Shown here one piece after another: positions 35,035 through 44,720 of a stretch of 64,000 nucleotides of DNA. Origin of the DNA: Methylobacterium sp. J-088. GTDB lineage: Bacteria; Pseudomonadota; Alphaproteobacteria; Rhizobiales; Beijerinckiaceae. The stretch covers positions 186,001 to 250,000 of the forward strand of contig NZ_JAKSYH010000136.1 of NCBI RefSeq assembly GCF_022829295.1, read 5' to 3'. How positions within the stretch are numbered: the stretch's first letter is position 1; each line of letters opens with the position of its first letter. A model generated the notes under the pieces. The model saw only the letters and a list, made by a program, of their open reading frames with translations. It ran no database searches and was not told the DNA's origin. The translations under genes were made by a program, and so were the position numbers.

Positions 35035-36558
35035 ATGAACAAGCCGGAATTTCTCGGTGACTCTAAGGTGAAGTCGCCGTTCTCGGCCCGCTACGAGAAC
35101 TTCATCGGTGGCCAGTGGGTCGCCCCCGCGGCCGGCCGCTATTTCGAGAACACGTCACCGATCACCGGCAAGGTGATCTGCGAGGTCGCCCGCTCGGACT
35201 CGCAGGACGTCGAGAAAGCGCTCGACGCCGCCCACGCGGCTAAGGAGACCTGGGGCCGCACTGCCCCGGCCGAGCGCGCCCGCATCCTGCTCAAGATGGC
35301 CGACCGGATGGAGGAGAACCTCGATCTGATCGCCCTGGCCGAGACTTGGGACAACGGCAAGCCGATCCGCGAGACGATGAACGCCGACATCCCGCTGGCG
35401 ATCGACCATTTCCGCTACTTCGCCGGCTGCGTGCGGGCGCAGGAGGGGTCCCTCTCCGAGATCGACCACGACACGGTGGCCTACCACTTCCACGAGCCGC
35501 TCGGCGTCGTCGGCCAGATCATCCCGTGGAACTTCCCGATTCTGATGGCCGTGTGGAAGCTGGCGCCCGCGCTCGCCGCCGGCAATTGCGTGGTCCTGAA
35601 GCCGGCCGAGCAGACCCCGGCCTCCGTGCTGGTGCTGATGGAGATCGTCGGCGACCTGCTGCCGCCGGGCGTCCTCAACGTGATCAACGGCTTCGGCCTG
35701 GAGGCCGGCAAGCCGCTGGCGTCCTCGCCCCGCATCGCCAAGATCGCCTTCACGGGTGAGACGACCACCGGCCGCCTCATCATGCAGTACGCGTCGCAGA
35801 ACCTGATTCCGGTGACGCTGGAGCTCGGCGGCAAGTCGCCGAACATCTTCTTCGCCGATGTCGCCAACGAGGATGACGACTTCTTCGACAAGGCGCTCGA
35901 AGGCTTCACGATGTTCGCCCTGAACCAGGGCGAGGTCTGCACCTGCCCGAGCCGCGCGCTCGTGCACGAATCGATCTACGACCGCTTCATGGAGCGGGCG
36001 GTGAAGCGCGTCGAGGCGATCACCCAGGGCTCGCCGCTGGATCCGGCCACGATGATCGGTGCCCAGGCCTCGGGTGAGCAGATGGAGAAGATCCTCTCCT
36101 ACATCGATATCGGCCGGCAGGAGGGCGCGCAGCTGCTCACCGGCGGCGAGCGCAACGTCAAGGACGGTGAATTCGCCGAGGGCTTCTACGTGCAGCCGAC
36201 CGTGTTCCGCGGCCACAACAAAATGCGCATCTTCCAGGAAGAGATCTTCGGCCCAGTCCTGTCGGTCACGACCTTCAAGGACGATGCCGAGGCGCTCTCG
36301 ATTGCCAACGACACGCTCTACGGCCTCGGCGCCGGCGTCTGGACCCGCGATGGAACCCGCGCCTACCGCTTCGGCCGGGCGATCCAGGCCGGCCGCGTCT
36401 GGACGAACTGTTACCACGCCTACCCGGCCCACGCGGCCTTCGGCGGCTACAAGCAGTCCGGCATCGGCCGCGAGACGCACAAGATGATGCTCGACCACTA
36501 TCAGCAGACCAAGAACATGCTGGTCAGCTACTCGGCCAAGAAGCTCGGCTTCTTCTGA
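35035..36558 (+). CDS. NAD-dependent aldehyde dehydrogenase
   Basis: Cytosolic aldehyde dehydrogenase of 507 residues, resembling the ExaC/AcoD/AldB acetaldehyde dehydrogenase group. Visible features are [20 protein letters not shown] (cofactor site), [14 protein letters not shown], the catalytic glutamate in LELGGKSPN and the catalytic cysteine region [16 protein letters not shown]. The C-terminal [13 protein letters not shown] is also present. ATG 35035 has GGAGGA upstream. A strong terminator follows. A DUF779 gene, which accompanies this dehydrogenase class in many bacteria, is found about 860 bases downstream. Confidence 0.93.
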   Translation: MNKPEFLGDSKVKSPFSARYENFIGGQWVAPAAGRYFENTSPITGKVICEVARSDSQDVEKALDAAHAAKETWGRTAPAERARILLKMADRMEENLDLIALAETWDNGKPIRETMNADIPLAIDHFRYFAGCVRAQEGSLSEIDHDTVAYHFHEPLGVVGQIIPWNFPILMAVWKLAPALAAGNCVVLKPAEQTPASVLVLMEIVGDLLPPGVLNVINGFGLEAGKPLASSPRIAKIAFTGETTTGRLIMQYASQNLIPVTLELGGKSPNIFFADVANEDDDFFDKALEGFTMFALNQGEVCTCPSRALVHESIYDRFMERAVKRVEAITQGSPLDPATMIGAQASGEQMEKILSYIDIGRQEGAQLLTGGERNVKDGEFAEGFYVQPTVFRGHNKMRIFQEEIFGPVLSVTTFKDDAEALSIANDTLYGLGAGVWTRDGTRAYRFGRAIQAGRVWTNCYHAYPAHAAFGGYKQSGIGRETHKMMLDHYQQTKNMLVSYSAKKLGFF

Positions 36559-36591
36559 GCTTCAGCCCGGGTTAACCCCCGCGACGACTTC

Positions 36592-36619
36592 AGCCCCGGC
36601 CTCGCGGCCGGGGCTTTTT
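36592..36619 (+). terminator. Rho-independent terminator after aldehyde dehydrogenase
   Basis: Perfect 10-base stem AGCCCCGGCC / GGCCGGGGCT with a four-base loop, followed by five T. Confidence 0.92.
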
Positions 36620-36630
36620 CCTATCGGGGT

Positions 36631-36960
36631 TCAGCGCTTCAGGCAGGACGCGGCGATGGCAGCCGATGTCCGGTCGTGCAGGCTGATGGTGCGATCGGCC
36701 ACTGGACGGCGAACCTCCTCGCCCTGATTGGCCTCGGCCTTCTCGAGTTCCCAGAGCCGCGCCTTCACCGCCCCATCGGCGTAGCAGGCGCAGAACGCGG
36801 CCTTGTCGGCAATCACGGTATCGGGCGGAGCGATCCAGTCGGGATGGTTCAGACAGGTGCCCAGCTCGGCCTCCCGTGCCGGCGCGTTGACGTCTTCACG
36901 TGCGCGGGCGGGGCCGCTCGCCAGCGCGGCGAGCAGCAGGGCGACGAACGGGCGGTTCAA
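36631..36960 (-). CDS. Small secreted protein with four cysteines
   Basis: A 109-residue product with a signal peptide (FVALLLAALASGPARA). The mature chain has cysteines in GTCLNHPDW, AFCACYADG and AASCLKR, able to form two disulfides. Apart from that it is helical and charged; no family is recognised. It starts at a TTG that overlaps the TGA of the upstream secreted-protein gene (TTGA), which suggests coupled translation of the pair. Confidence 0.65.
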   Translation of the reverse strand: MNRPFVALLLAALASGPARAREDVNAPAREAELGTCLNHPDWIAPPDTVIADKAAFCACYADGAVKARLWELEKAEANQGEEVRRPVADRTISLHDRTSAAIAASCLKR

Positions 36961-37253
36961 TAGACGCCGTACCCGAAGCCCTCGAAGGGCGCGTTGACGA
37001 TGGAGCCGGGCGGCATCGGGCCGGCATCGGCGCTGACGCTGGGTACGTCGTCGGGCGGCCCGTCCCAGCCGACGACACCCATCGGATTGTCGGGCGTGAC
37101 GTTCGGATTTCCCGCCACGCGCCAGGCATGCTGGAGGAAGAGCGGCTGCGCGCGGGGCTCAACACGGAGCGCGAGCGGATCGGCACTGGCCGACCCGGCC
37201 ATCAGCGTGGCGAGGATGAGGGCAAGACAGGGTGCGGTGGTTCGAGGAGTCAT
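36957..37253 (-). CDS. Small secreted protein, unknown function
   Basis: A 98-residue product: signal peptide (TTAPCLALILATLMAGSASA) then a proline/glycine-rich chain (NPNVTPDNPMGVVGWDGPPD; VNAPFEGFGYGVY) with no cysteine in the mature part. Its style resembles the secreted protein at 6091-6507. ATG 37253 gives the signal peptide; upstream codons are unlikely. It is the first gene of the minus-strand pair with 36631-36960 and is divergent from the DUF779 gene. Confidence 0.65.
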   Translation of the reverse strand: MTPRTTAPCLALILATLMAGSASADPLALRVEPRAQPLFLQHAWRVAGNPNVTPDNPMGVVGWDGPPDDVPSVSADAGPMPPGSIVNAPFEGFGYGVY

Positions 37254-37417
37254 GGTGCGATCAGCCCGTGGGGCTCTCCGTGTCGCCCGTTCGGGGCGCG
37301 TTCCCAATGGGAAACGCCGATACGGCCGGTCCGGCACCAGCTTGGCTGTTCTGATGACGCAAATGTGGAAATCGCGCACCGCACGCGCATATCAACAATC
37401 ACACCGGGGAGGACAGT

Positions 37418-37843
37418 ATGAGCCTGGATGCGAAAATTGAGGCCACGACCGCCGAGCAGGTCGGCGCCGATGGTACGCCGCTGCGGGTCACCGCGACGCC
37501 GAAGGCGCTGCAACTGATCGAAGAGCTTCGCTCCGAGTACGGCCCGGTCATGTTCCACCAGTCCGGCGGCTGCTGCGATGGCTCTTCGCCGATGTGCTAC
37601 CCGGTGGGCGATTTCATCGTCGGCGATGGGGATGTGCATCTCGGCAAGGTTGGGGGCGCCGATTTCTTCATCAGCCGCTCGCAGTTCGGTGTCTGGAAGC
37701 ACACGCACCTGATTCTGGACGTGGTACCCGGGCGCGGCGGCATGTTCTCGCTGGAGAACGGCCGCGAGAAGCGCTTCCACATCCGCTCGCGGTTATTCTC
37801 GGACGCCGAGAATCGCGCCTTGGATGGCGCCTGCAAGCTCTGA
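37418..37843 (+). CDS. DUF779 protein (aldehyde dehydrogenase-associated)
   Basis: A 141-residue soluble protein with the DUF779 hallmarks VMFHQSGGCCDGSSPMCYP (three cysteines in a CC...C arrangement), FFISRSQFGVWKHTHLILDV and GRGGMFSLENGREKRFHIRS. Family members are found beside or fused to NAD aldehyde dehydrogenases, but their biochemical role is unclear; the cysteine cluster suggests a metal or redox function. GGGAGGAC precedes the ATG. It is followed 13 bases later by an AhpD-like gene and then a cupin gene, forming an operon. Confidence 0.88.
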   Translation: MSLDAKIEATTAEQVGADGTPLRVTATPKALQLIEELRSEYGPVMFHQSGGCCDGSSPMCYPVGDFIVGDGDVHLGKVGGADFFISRSQFGVWKHTHLILDVVPGRGGMFSLENGREKRFHIRSRLFSDAENRALDGACKL

Positions 37844-37856
37844 AGGACATCCCGCC

Positions 37857-38270
37857 ATGGCGACCGTGACGCTCAGGAGCGATGCCGAAGCCGAGGCTGA
37901 CCCACGGGTCCAGGCGGTTTTCTCGGATATCCGGACGACCCGCGGCTCGGATGTCATCAACAACTTCTGGCGCGGGCTCGCCCACGACCCTGCCCTGCTG
38001 GAGCGAACCTGGACCAGTCGTAAGGCCGTCATGGGCCCCGGAACGCTCGATCCGCTGACCAAGGAATTGATCTACATCGCGGTCTCGATCGCCAATGGCT
38101 GCCCCTACTGCATCCACTCGCACACGGCCGCGGCCCGCGCGCTAGGCTTGACCCCGGCGCAACATGGCGAGTTCCTGGCTGTGGTCGGCATGGCGAACCA
38201 GACCAACGCGCTGGTCAATGGTATGCAGATCCCGGTCGATGCTGCATTCAAGGTCGGAGAAGGTCCATGA
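37857..38270 (+). CDS. AhpD-like carboxymuconolactone decarboxylase family protein
   Basis: A 137-residue alpha-helical protein with the redox motif CPYC and downstream histidines in NGCPYCIHSHTAAAR, as in AhpD-like alkylhydroperoxidases. LTKELIYIAVSIANG and VVGMANQTNALVNG are family segments. It could reduce peroxides or have another thiol-dependent activity. It overlaps the following cupin gene by four bases (ATGA) and follows DUF779, so the three likely act together, perhaps in aldehyde or peroxide stress; that is inference. Confidence 0.88.
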   Translation: MATVTLRSDAEAEADPRVQAVFSDIRTTRGSDVINNFWRGLAHDPALLERTWTSRKAVMGPGTLDPLTKELIYIAVSIANGCPYCIHSHTAAARALGLTPAQHGEFLAVVGMANQTNALVNGMQIPVDAAFKVGEGP

Positions 38271-38707
38271 GCTCCGGTTCCGAAACGCCGAAAGCAGGTC
38301 TGCGCGTTGTGCGTGAGAGCGCGCCGTTCCGCGGTAGGCAGGGGCATCTCTACCGCCCCGCCATCTCCGCCGAAGCGGTGGGCTCCGCCGCTTTGCACAT
38401 GCAACTTCTGGAGATCCCACCCGGCGAACGTGCCCACGCGCACAAGCACGAATCGCATGAGACCGCCATCTACGTCCTGTCGGGCGTATCGGGCTGCTTC
38501 TGGGGCGAGCACCTCGAGCATCACGCGATCGCGGGCGCCGGCGAGTTCGTCTACATCGCCGCGGACGTGCCGCACCTGCCCTACAACCGCAGCCGGACCG
38601 AGCCGGTCACGGCCGTGATTGCCCGGACCGATCCGAACGAACAGGAGAGCGTGGTGCTGCTGCCGGATCTGGAACACGGCGTCGATTGGTCGAAGGCCGA
38701 CGAATAG
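38267..38707 (+). CDS. Cupin-domain protein
   Basis: A 146-residue single cupin. The metal-binding motif 1 is complete: GERAHAHKHESHETAIYVLSG has the H-x-H...E...type spacing, and motif 2 is PHLPYN preceded by AGEFVYIAADV. A cysteine lies between them (GCFWGEH). It probably binds a divalent metal and a small molecule; the substrate is unknown. Start codon overlaps the AhpD-like stop. Its stop faces the Sel1 gene four bases away. Confidence 0.87.
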   Translation: MSSGSETPKAGLRVVRESAPFRGRQGHLYRPAISAEAVGSAALHMQLLEIPPGERAHAHKHESHETAIYVLSGVSGCFWGEHLEHHAIAGAGEFVYIAADVPHLPYNRSRTEPVTAVIARTDPNEQESVVLLPDLEHGVDWSKADE

Positions 38708-38711
38708 CGCC

Positions 38712-39755
38712 TCAGCGCTGCTCAACCCGCTCGTTGGCGAGCCGTTCGGCGCGTGCCCGCTCGTCCGTCGAGAGGCCCGACAGGGTCTGGTCCAGCCACG
38801 CGTCGGACAGGCCCTGGCCGGCCGCGGCGAGGTTCCAGGCCGCCGCTTCGACGGGGTTCTTCGTCACCCCGCGCCCGACGGCGTAGAGCCGCGCGAGCCG
38901 GTTCTGCGCGATCGCATTCCCCCGTGAGGCGGCGTGCAGGAAGTAGCGGGCCGCCGAACGCTCGTCCTTGGTCACACCGTGGCCGTTGAAAAGCAGGATC
39001 GCGTACTCGATCTCGCTGGCCAGATCGCCGTTGTCGGCGCCGCGCCGGAACAGGGACGCCGCCTTGCTGGCATCCTTCGGCACGCCACGGCCCTGAAGGT
39101 AGAGGACGCCCAGGTCGTGCTGCGCCGGGCCGATCTCGGCATCCGCCGCCTTGCGGAACTGCGCGGCGGCCGCAGCCTCGTCCGAAGGGCTGCCCGTCCC
39201 GATCAGGATCAATCCGAGATTGTAGGCCGCGGTGGGTGAGCCGTTCGCGGTGGCCTGTTCCAACCAGCGGCGGCCGACCTTCGGATCCTTCGCCATGCCG
39301 CGGCCGTCGAGGGCCATCAGACCGAGGGACGACATCGCGGCGGCATCGTTCTGCGCCGCGGCGAGGCGATACCAATCGGCAGCCTTGACCGGGTCCTGCT
39401 TCACCCCAAGACCCTGATTGTACAACTCGCCCAGGAGCGTCATCGCGGCGGCGTCTTTGGGGTTGGCCGCGATGCGCTTGGTCGCCTCCCGGAAGGCCGT
39501 GACGTATTGCCCGCGCTGGTACGCCCCGTAGGCAAGATCCGCCGGCTGGCCGCTGGCCGGGGGGACGGCGCCACGGGTGTAGTTCGGGGTGTAGGGGGTC
39601 GGCAGCTCCGGCATGGGCTTCTGGCCGGGCACCGCGCTCGCCGATCGCGGGGGGGATGCCGCGCTCATGGACGGATCACTCGGACCGGCGGCCCAAGCCG
39701 GCGGCGCCAGCAGTACGCCGACGAGGGCCAGCACGGGACGGAGATCCGGCCTCAT
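38712..39755 (-). CDS. Exported Sel1-repeat protein
   Basis: A 347-residue product with a signal peptide (LALVGVLLAPPAWA), a Pro/Ser-rich linker, and about six Sel1-like repeats, for example AAAMTLLGELYNQGLGVKQD, AAAMSSLGLMALDGRGMAKD and GPAQHDLGVLYLQGRGVPKD. Sel1 proteins are interaction scaffolds, often in envelope stress or polysaccharide systems. The start ATG overlaps the stop of the ThiE-like gene (ATGA on the minus strand), so it ends the fba-associated operon. Confidence 0.9.
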   Translation of the reverse strand: MRPDLRPVLALVGVLLAPPAWAAGPSDPSMSAASPPRSASAVPGQKPMPELPTPYTPNYTRGAVPPASGQPADLAYGAYQRGQYVTAFREATKRIAANPKDAAAMTLLGELYNQGLGVKQDPVKAADWYRLAAAQNDAAAMSSLGLMALDGRGMAKDPKVGRRWLEQATANGSPTAAYNLGLILIGTGSPSDEAAAAAQFRKAADAEIGPAQHDLGVLYLQGRGVPKDASKAASLFRRGADNGDLASEIEYAILLFNGHGVTKDERSAARYFLHAASRGNAIAQNRLARLYAVGRGVTKNPVEAAAWNLAAAGQGLSDAWLDQTLSGLSTDERARAERLANERVEQR

Positions 39756-40411
39756 CGCGCCGGCACCTGCGCGAGCGCCTGTTGCGCCTGCCCGACGGCG
39801 GCCGGATCGGCCAGCCAGAGACCGCTTTCGAGCCCGACGAACTCCGCGCCCGTCTCCGACAGGGGGCCGATCGCATCGGCGCTCGCGGCGACGGCGATGC
39901 AGGGCGTCTCGAAAATCTCCGCCCACCAGGAGACACGCGCGAGTACGGTCTCGGCATCGGGCGCCGCACCATCCGGGTACAGCCCCCCGAACATCACGTA
40001 GTCGACCCCCGCCTCACCGGCCTCCATGGCGGTATGCTTGGTCTCCGTTCCACCGACACCCAGGATGCGACCGTCCCGCAGGCGACCGCGAAGATCCTGC
40101 AAGTCGCGGGGCTTGTCGACGTGGATACCGTCGGCCCCGCCCCGGATCGCAACCGTAGCGAGATCGCCGGTGAAGCCGGGGCAAGCGACGACCAGGGCCG
40201 CTCCGTAATCCTGCGCCACCGGCGCCACCTGCTTGACCTGCGCGGTGAGCCCGCGCTCGTCGGTCGCGGCGAGACGCAGGATCACGGCTGCGACATCACC
40301 GGCGGCGCAGGCGGCCCGGAGGGCCGACACGAACGCCTCCGTGCCGGCCGCATCCAAGCCGTGGGGCCCGAGCAGGGCGAGACGCGTGCTGTTGCTCATC
40401 GCGACGGCCAA
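39752..40411 (-). CDS. ThiE/TenI-like thiamine phosphate synthase family protein
   Basis: A TIM-barrel protein of 219 residues resembling thiamine phosphate synthase: VVACPGFTGDLATVAIRGGA, ADGIHVDKPRDLQDLRGRL, VDYVMFGGLYPDG. It is divergent at the ThiE substrate loop (IHVDK instead of HLGQxD), so it may be a TenI-like or repurposed member. No other thi genes are near. It lies seven bases after the fba stop and overlaps the Sel1 gene by four bases. The start may be ATG 40411 or ATG 40399. Confidence 0.75.
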   Translation of the reverse strand: MAVAMSNSTRLALLGPHGLDAAGTEAFVSALRAACAAGDVAAVILRLAATDERGLTAQVKQVAPVAQDYGAALVVACPGFTGDLATVAIRGGADGIHVDKPRDLQDLRGRLRDGRILGVGGTETKHTAMEAGEAGVDYVMFGGLYPDGAAPDAETVLARVSWWAEIFETPCIAVAASADAIGPLSETGAEFVGLESGLWLADPAAVGQAQQALAQVPAR

Positions 40412-40418
40412 ATCACTC

Positions 40419-41489
40419 TCAGCGTGCGCCGATCTTCGGGTCCAGTGCGCCGCTGGCGTAGCGCTTGGCCATCTCGGCGACCGAGATCGGCCGGAGCTTC
40501 GAGCCCTTGCCGGCCGTGCCGAACTCCTCGAAGCGTTGCTTGCACAGCTTCGTCATCGCCTCCATGGCCGGCTTCAGGTACTTGCGCGGGTCGAACTCCG
40601 AGGGGTTCTCGGTAAGAATCTTCCGGATCTGACCGGTCATCGCCATCCGGTTGTCGGTGTCGATGTTGATCTTGCGCACGCCGTGCTTGATGCCGCGCTG
40701 GATCTCCTCCACCGGCACGCCCCAGGTCGGCTTCATCTGGCCGCCATACTGGTTGATGATGTCCTGCAGGTCCTGCGGCACCGAGGAGGAGCCGTGCATG
40801 ACGAGGTGGGTCGTCGGCAGGCGACGATGGATCTCCTCGATCACGTTCATCGCAAGCACATCACCATCGGGCTGACGCGTGAACTTGTAGGCGCCGTGGC
40901 TGGTGCCCATCGCCACCGCCAGCGCATCGACCTTGGTGGCTTCGACGAACTTCACCGCCTCGTCCGGGTCGGTCAGGAGCTGATCGTGGCTCAGGGTGCC
41001 CTCGGCGCCGTGGCCGTCCTCGGCCTCGCCCTGGCCGCTCTCCAGCGAGCCGAGCACGCCAAGCTCACCCTCGACCGAGACGCCGGCCCAATGGGCCATC
41101 TTGGTGACGTTGCGGGTGATCTCGACATTGTAGTTGTAGTCGGCCGGGGTCTTGCCGTCTGCCTTAAGCGAGCCGTCCATCATCACCGAGGTGAAGCCGT
41201 ACTGGATCGCGGTGGCGCAGGTCGCTTCGTTGTTGCCGTGGTCGAGATGCATGCAGACCGGGATGTGCGGGTAAATCTCGACGAGGCCGTCGATCAGCTT
41301 GGCCAGCACGACATCGTTGGCATAAGCGCGGGCGCCGCGGCTCGCCTGGAGGATCACCGGGGAATCCGTGGCGTCGGCGGCCGCCATGATGGCGAGCCCC
41401 TGTTCCATGTTGTTCAGGTTGAAGGCGGGCACGCCGTATTCATGTTCGGCGGCGTGATCCAGGAGCTGTCGGAGGGTGATGCGTGCCAT
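40419..41489 (-). CDS. fba: Fructose-bisphosphate aldolase, class II
   Basis: Zinc-dependent aldolase interconverting fructose 1,6-bisphosphate with DHAP and glyceraldehyde 3-phosphate; the CbbA-like subgroup also cleaves sedoheptulose bisphosphate. 356 residues. Metal and active-site blocks: [56 protein letters not shown] and [19 protein letters not shown] 41489 has AGGAAG on the minus strand. It follows pgk after a 436-base gap, so it may have its own promoter. Confidence 0.96.
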   Translation of the reverse strand: MARITLRQLLDHAAEHEYGVPAFNLNNMEQGLAIMAAADATDSPVILQASRGARAYANDVVLAKLIDGLVEIYPHIPVCMHLDHGNNEATCATAIQYGFTSVMMDGSLKADGKTPADYNYNVEITRNVTKMAHWAGVSVEGELGVLGSLESGQGEAEDGHGAEGTLSHDQLLTDPDEAVKFVEATKVDALAVAMGTSHGAYKFTRQPDGDVLAMNVIEEIHRRLPTTHLVMHGSSSVPQDLQDIINQYGGQMKPTWGVPVEEIQRGIKHGVRKINIDTDNRMAMTGQIRKILTENPSEFDPRKYLKPAMEAMTKLCKQRFEEFGTAGKGSKLRPISVAEMAKRYASGALDPKIGAR

Positions 41490-41925
41490 CGTGACTGTCT
41501 TCCTGTTTGCCGAGTGGTCGTCTGGCCGATTGCCGGTCGCGTCGCGCGCGCTCAGCTGAGCCTTATCGTGCCGGTCTGCCGAGAGCGTCGCTTTGGGTCA
41601 ATCTCCGAGGCAGAACTGAGCATTTCACACCGGATAAATTTCGGCTGGCCGAGCTTTCCAAAGCCGCGACACTTTCTTCGACCTCGCCGACCGGCGTGCC
41701 GAAATTCCTGGCCGATCCTTGCGCATCTCAAGACCGAGCCAACCACGCCTGTCGAAGCGCAAAACCGTCTCGTCCGGCAGGCTTGCGTGACGTACCTGGA
41801 AACGCGTCCGGATCGCGAAGTTCGTGTTCTCCACGATGTCACTCGTCGACTCGGCCCCCCGGCTGTTGACGGCCGGGAGTATAAATGGGGTCGCGGCGCC
41901 CGGGGAGGAGAACGGAGCGCTGCGC
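41490..41925. other. 436-base spacer between pgk and fba
   Basis: Likely carries the fba promoter. The minus strand has a 69-codon open frame from GTG 41834 with moderate third-position G/C bias, listed separately. No terminator with a T-run was seen after pgk. Confidence 0.4.
41625..41834 (-). CDS. Doubtful small open frame, 69 codons
   Basis: Starts at GTG, product begins VENTNFAIRTRFQVRHASLP and is rich in Arg and Lys (SARRSARSKKVSRLWKA). No family recognised, no ribosome site, no ATG, and codon bias weaker than in the flanking genes. Kept only because it lies in an otherwise empty gap on the operon strand. Confidence 0.2.
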   Translation of the reverse strand: MENTNFAIRTRFQVRHASLPDETVLRFDRRGWLGLEMRKDRPGISARRSARSKKVSRLWKARPAEIYPV

Positions 41926-43128
41926 TCACCCCTTCCCGCGAAGGGCCTCCACGCCCGGCAGGACCTTGCCTTCGAGCCATTCGAGGAAAGCCCCGCCAGC
42001 GGTTGATACGTAGGTGAAATCCTGTGCCACGCCAGCGTGGTTGAGGGCCGCGACCGTGTCGCCGCCGCCCGCTACCGAGACCAGCTGGCCTGCCTTGGTG
42101 CGCGACGCCGCGTGCTTGGCGGCGGCCACCGTGGCGGCGTCGAAGGGGGCCAGCTCGAAGGCGCCCAGCGGACCGTTCCAGACCAGCGTCTTCGCGCCGT
42201 CGATGGCGGCGTTGATCTCGGCGACGGAACGGGGCCCGGCATCGAGGATCATGCTGGTGTCCGGCACGCCATCCACCGGCACCGTCTCGTGCGGTGCTTG
42301 TGCCTTGAACTCCGTGGCTGCCACCGCGTCCACCGGCAGGATGATCCGGCAGCCGGCCTTCTCGGCCGCCGCCAGGATGCGGGTGGCGGTCCCGGCGAGA
42401 TCCTTCTCGCAGAGCGACTTGCCGACCGCCATGCCCTGCGCGTGCAGGAAGGTGTTGGCCATGCCGCCGCCGATCACCAGCATGTCGACCTTGGCGACGA
42501 GATTCTCGAGGAGATCGATCTTGGACGACACCTTGGCGCCGCCGACCAGCGCGATCACCGGGCGCTGCGGCGCCTCCAGACCCTTGGTCAGGGCCTCGAG
42601 TTCAGCCTGCATCTCGCGGCCGGCATAGGCCGGCAGACGGTGCGCCAGCCCCTCCGTGGAGGCGTGGGCCCGGTGGGCCGCTGAAAACGCTTCATTGACG
42701 TAGACATCACCGTTGGCCGCCAACGCATCCGCGAAGGCCGCCTCATTCTTCTCCTCACCGGCGTGAAAGCGGGTGTTCTCAAGGAGCAGTACGTCGCCGT
42801 CCTTGAGCGCCGCCACCGCCTTCGCGGCCTCCTCGCCGACGCAGTCGGGTGCGAAGGCCACCGTACGCCCGAGCGCTTCACCCAACGCCGGCACCACCGG
42901 CTCCAGGGAATCCTTGGGCTCGCGCTTGCCATTCGGTCGGCCGAAATGCGCCAGCAGGATCACCTTCGCGCCTTGGTCAGCGACTTCCCGGATCGTCGGC
43001 GCCACGCGCGCGATGCGGGTCGCGTCGGTGACGCGCCCGCTCTCCATGGGCACGTTGAGATCGACGCGCATCAGAACCCGCTTGCCCTTGAGGGAGCCGG
43101 CATCGTCGAGGGTGCGGAAGGCGCTCAT
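41926..43128 (-). CDS. pgk: Phosphoglycerate kinase
   Basis: Transfers phosphate between 1,3-bisphosphoglycerate and ADP. 400 residues with [75 protein letters not shown] and the C-terminal [13 protein letters not shown]. It lies in the minus-strand run gap - coiled-coil protein - pgk - fba; 23 bases separate it from the coiled-coil gene. Confidence 0.97.
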   Translation of the reverse strand: MSAFRTLDDAGSLKGKRVLMRVDLNVPMESGRVTDATRIARVAPTIREVADQGAKVILLAHFGRPNGKREPKDSLEPVVPALGEALGRTVAFAPDCVGEEAAKAVAALKDGDVLLLENTRFHAGEEKNEAAFADALAANGDVYVNEAFSAAHRAHASTEGLAHRLPAYAGREMQAELEALTKGLEAPQRPVIALVGGAKVSSKIDLLENLVAKVDMLVIGGGMANTFLHAQGMAVGKSLCEKDLAGTATRILAAAEKAGCRIILPVDAVAATEFKAQAPHETVPVDGVPDTSMILDAGPRSVAEINAAIDGAKTLVWNGPLGAFELAPFDAATVAAAKHAASRTKAGQLVSVAGGGDTVAALNHAGVAQDFTYVSTAGGAFLEWLEGKVLPGVEALRGKG

Positions 43129-43151
43129 GCGGTCCTGTATCGGTCGGTGAG

Positions 43152-43625
43152 TTACTGGACGGTCGTCCCGATCGTCGCCCGCTGTGGCAGCAGCCGGTCG
43201 AGATTCAGCCGCTGGACCGCGATCATCAGAACGACGGTCAGGATGGCGGTGATCACGGCCGTGAGGACGAGGGCGCCGGTCCCGGGCAGGCGGCGTGTCC
43301 GCTCCGCGATCCCGCGCATCTCCGCGCGCAGGGCCGCCAGGTCGGTCTGCCGCGCGGATTCATTCATCCGGCTGGTGGCAGTCTCGACCTTGTCTTCGAC
43401 GCGCGACAGCAGCGCTTCAGACCGGGCGTACTTGTCTTCAATCCGAGAACATTTGTCTTCGATCCGCGCGAGCTGATCGAAGAGCTGATTGGTCGGAAGG
43501 GCGTGCAATGGTGCCCCAGCGGCCGGCGGGGCCGGAAGCGGCGCGGGCGGCACCGTATTCGGCGCGGTCGTGATCGGTGAGGTCGCGGTCGCTGCGGTCG
43601 ACTTGGCCTGCGGAGCGTCGGTCAT
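43152..43625 (-). CDS. Coiled-coil membrane protein of unknown function
   Basis: A 157-residue product: Ala/Pro/Thr-rich N-terminal 45 residues, a coiled coil made of near-repeats ([40 protein letters not shown]), then one C-terminal membrane helix ([23 protein letters not shown]) and a short tail. This resembles tail-anchored tethers. No family is recognised. It sits between gap and pgk on their strand, 23 bases before pgk, so it is expected to be made with the glycolytic enzymes. A very strong hairpin (43667-43707) separates it from gap. Confidence 0.75.
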   Translation of the reverse strand: MTDAPQAKSTAATATSPITTAPNTVPPAPLPAPPAAGAPLHALPTNQLFDQLARIEDKCSRIEDKYARSEALLSRVEDKVETATSRMNESARQTDLAALRAEMRGIAERTRRLPGTGALVLTAVITAILTVVLMIAVQRLNLDRLLPQRATIGTTVQ

Positions 43626-43666
43626 CCCTGGCGAATTCCCGGTTCGTGGTGAGACCGCCCAATCGG

Positions 43667-43707
43667 GCGAATGGCCGCCGTCCTGTCACGGGACGGCGGC
43701 CATTCGC
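43667..43707 (-). terminator. Perfect 17-base-pair hairpin after gap
   Basis: Arms at 43667-43683 and 43691-43707 pair perfectly with a 7-base loop (TGTCACG on plus). It begins 9 bases past the gap stop. There is no T-run on the minus strand, so it may attenuate or stabilise the gap mRNA end rather than terminate fully. Confidence 0.65.
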
Positions 43708-43715
43708 AAGCCGAC

Positions 43716-44720
43716 TCAGATAAGTTTGGCCATTGCCACGGCGGTGTCGGCCATGCGGTTCGAGAAGCCCCACTCGTTGTCGTACCAGGACAGGATGCGC
43801 ACGAACGTGCCGTCCATGACCTTGGTCTGGTCGAGATGAAAGGTCGACGAGTGCGGATCGTGGTTGAAGTCGATCGAGACGTTCGGCCGGTCGGTCACGC
43901 CGAGCACGCCCTTGAGCGGGCCCGCGGCCGCGGCTTTGATGGCCTCGTTGATCTCCTCGACCGAAGTGGCACGCTTGGCCGTGAAGACGAGATCCACCGC
44001 CGAAACGTTCGGGGTCGGCACGCGGATCGCGGTCCCGTCGAGCTTGCCCTTTAGCTCCGGCAGCACGAGGCCCACGGCCTTGGCGGCGCCGGTCGAGGTC
44101 GGGATCATCGAGAGCGCGGCGGCGCGGCCCCGATAAAGATCCTTGTGCATCTGGTCCAGCGACGGCTGGTCGTTGGTGTAGGAGTGGATCGTGGTCATGA
44201 AGCCGCGCTCGATGCCGACTGCCGCGTCCAGCACCTGGGCGACCGGCGCCAGGCAGTTGGTGGTGCAGGAGGCGTTCGAGACGACGAGGTGCTCGCGCGT
44301 GAGCTTGTCGTGGTTCACGCCGTAGACCACCGTCAGGTCGGCGCCGTCAGCTGGCGCCGAGACGAGGACGCGCTTGGCGCCGGCGTCGAGATGGGCCTTG
44401 GCCTTGTCCTTCGCGGTGAAGATACCGGTGCATTCGAGCGCGATGTCGACGCCGAGGTCACGATGGGGCAGCTCGGCCGGGTTGCGCACGGCCGTGACCT
44501 TGATCCGCTTGCCGTTCACCACCAGGAATTCACCGTCGACCTCGACTTCGCCGGGGAAGCGGCCGTGCACGGAGTCGAAACGGAGCAGGTGGGCGTTGGT
44601 CTCCACCGGGCCGAGATCGTTGATCGCCACGACCTCGATGTCGCTGCGGCCGGCTTCCGCGATCGCGCGCAGGACGTTGCGGCCGATGCGTCCGAACCCG
44701 TTGATGGCAACCTTCGTCAC
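43716..44720 (-). CDS. gap: Glyceraldehyde-3-phosphate dehydrogenase, type I
   Basis: NAD(P)-dependent enzyme of glycolysis/gluconeogenesis. 334 residues: [19 protein letters not shown] (dinucleotide site), the catalytic C152 in [38 protein letters not shown] and [13 protein letters not shown]. It starts at GTG 44720, where the conserved N-terminus begins, with an AAGGAA site nine bases upstream; the frame is open further upstream without homology. A promoter match at 44990-45017 implies a leader of about 260 bases. Confidence 0.96.
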   Translation of the reverse strand: MTKVAINGFGRIGRNVLRAIAEAGRSDIEVVAINDLGPVETNAHLLRFDSVHGRFPGEVEVDGEFLVVNGKRIKVTAVRNPAELPHRDLGVDIALECTGIFTAKDKAKAHLDAGAKRVLVSAPADGADLTVVYGVNHDKLTREHLVVSNASCTTNCLAPVAQVLDAAVGIERGFMTTIHSYTNDQPSLDQMHKDLYRGRAAALSMIPTSTGAAKAVGLVLPELKGKLDGTAIRVPTPNVSAVDLVFTAKRATSVEEINEAIKAAAAGPLKGVLGVTDRPNVSIDFNHDPHSSTFHLDQTKVMDGTFVRILSWYDNEWGFSNRMADTAVAMAKLI

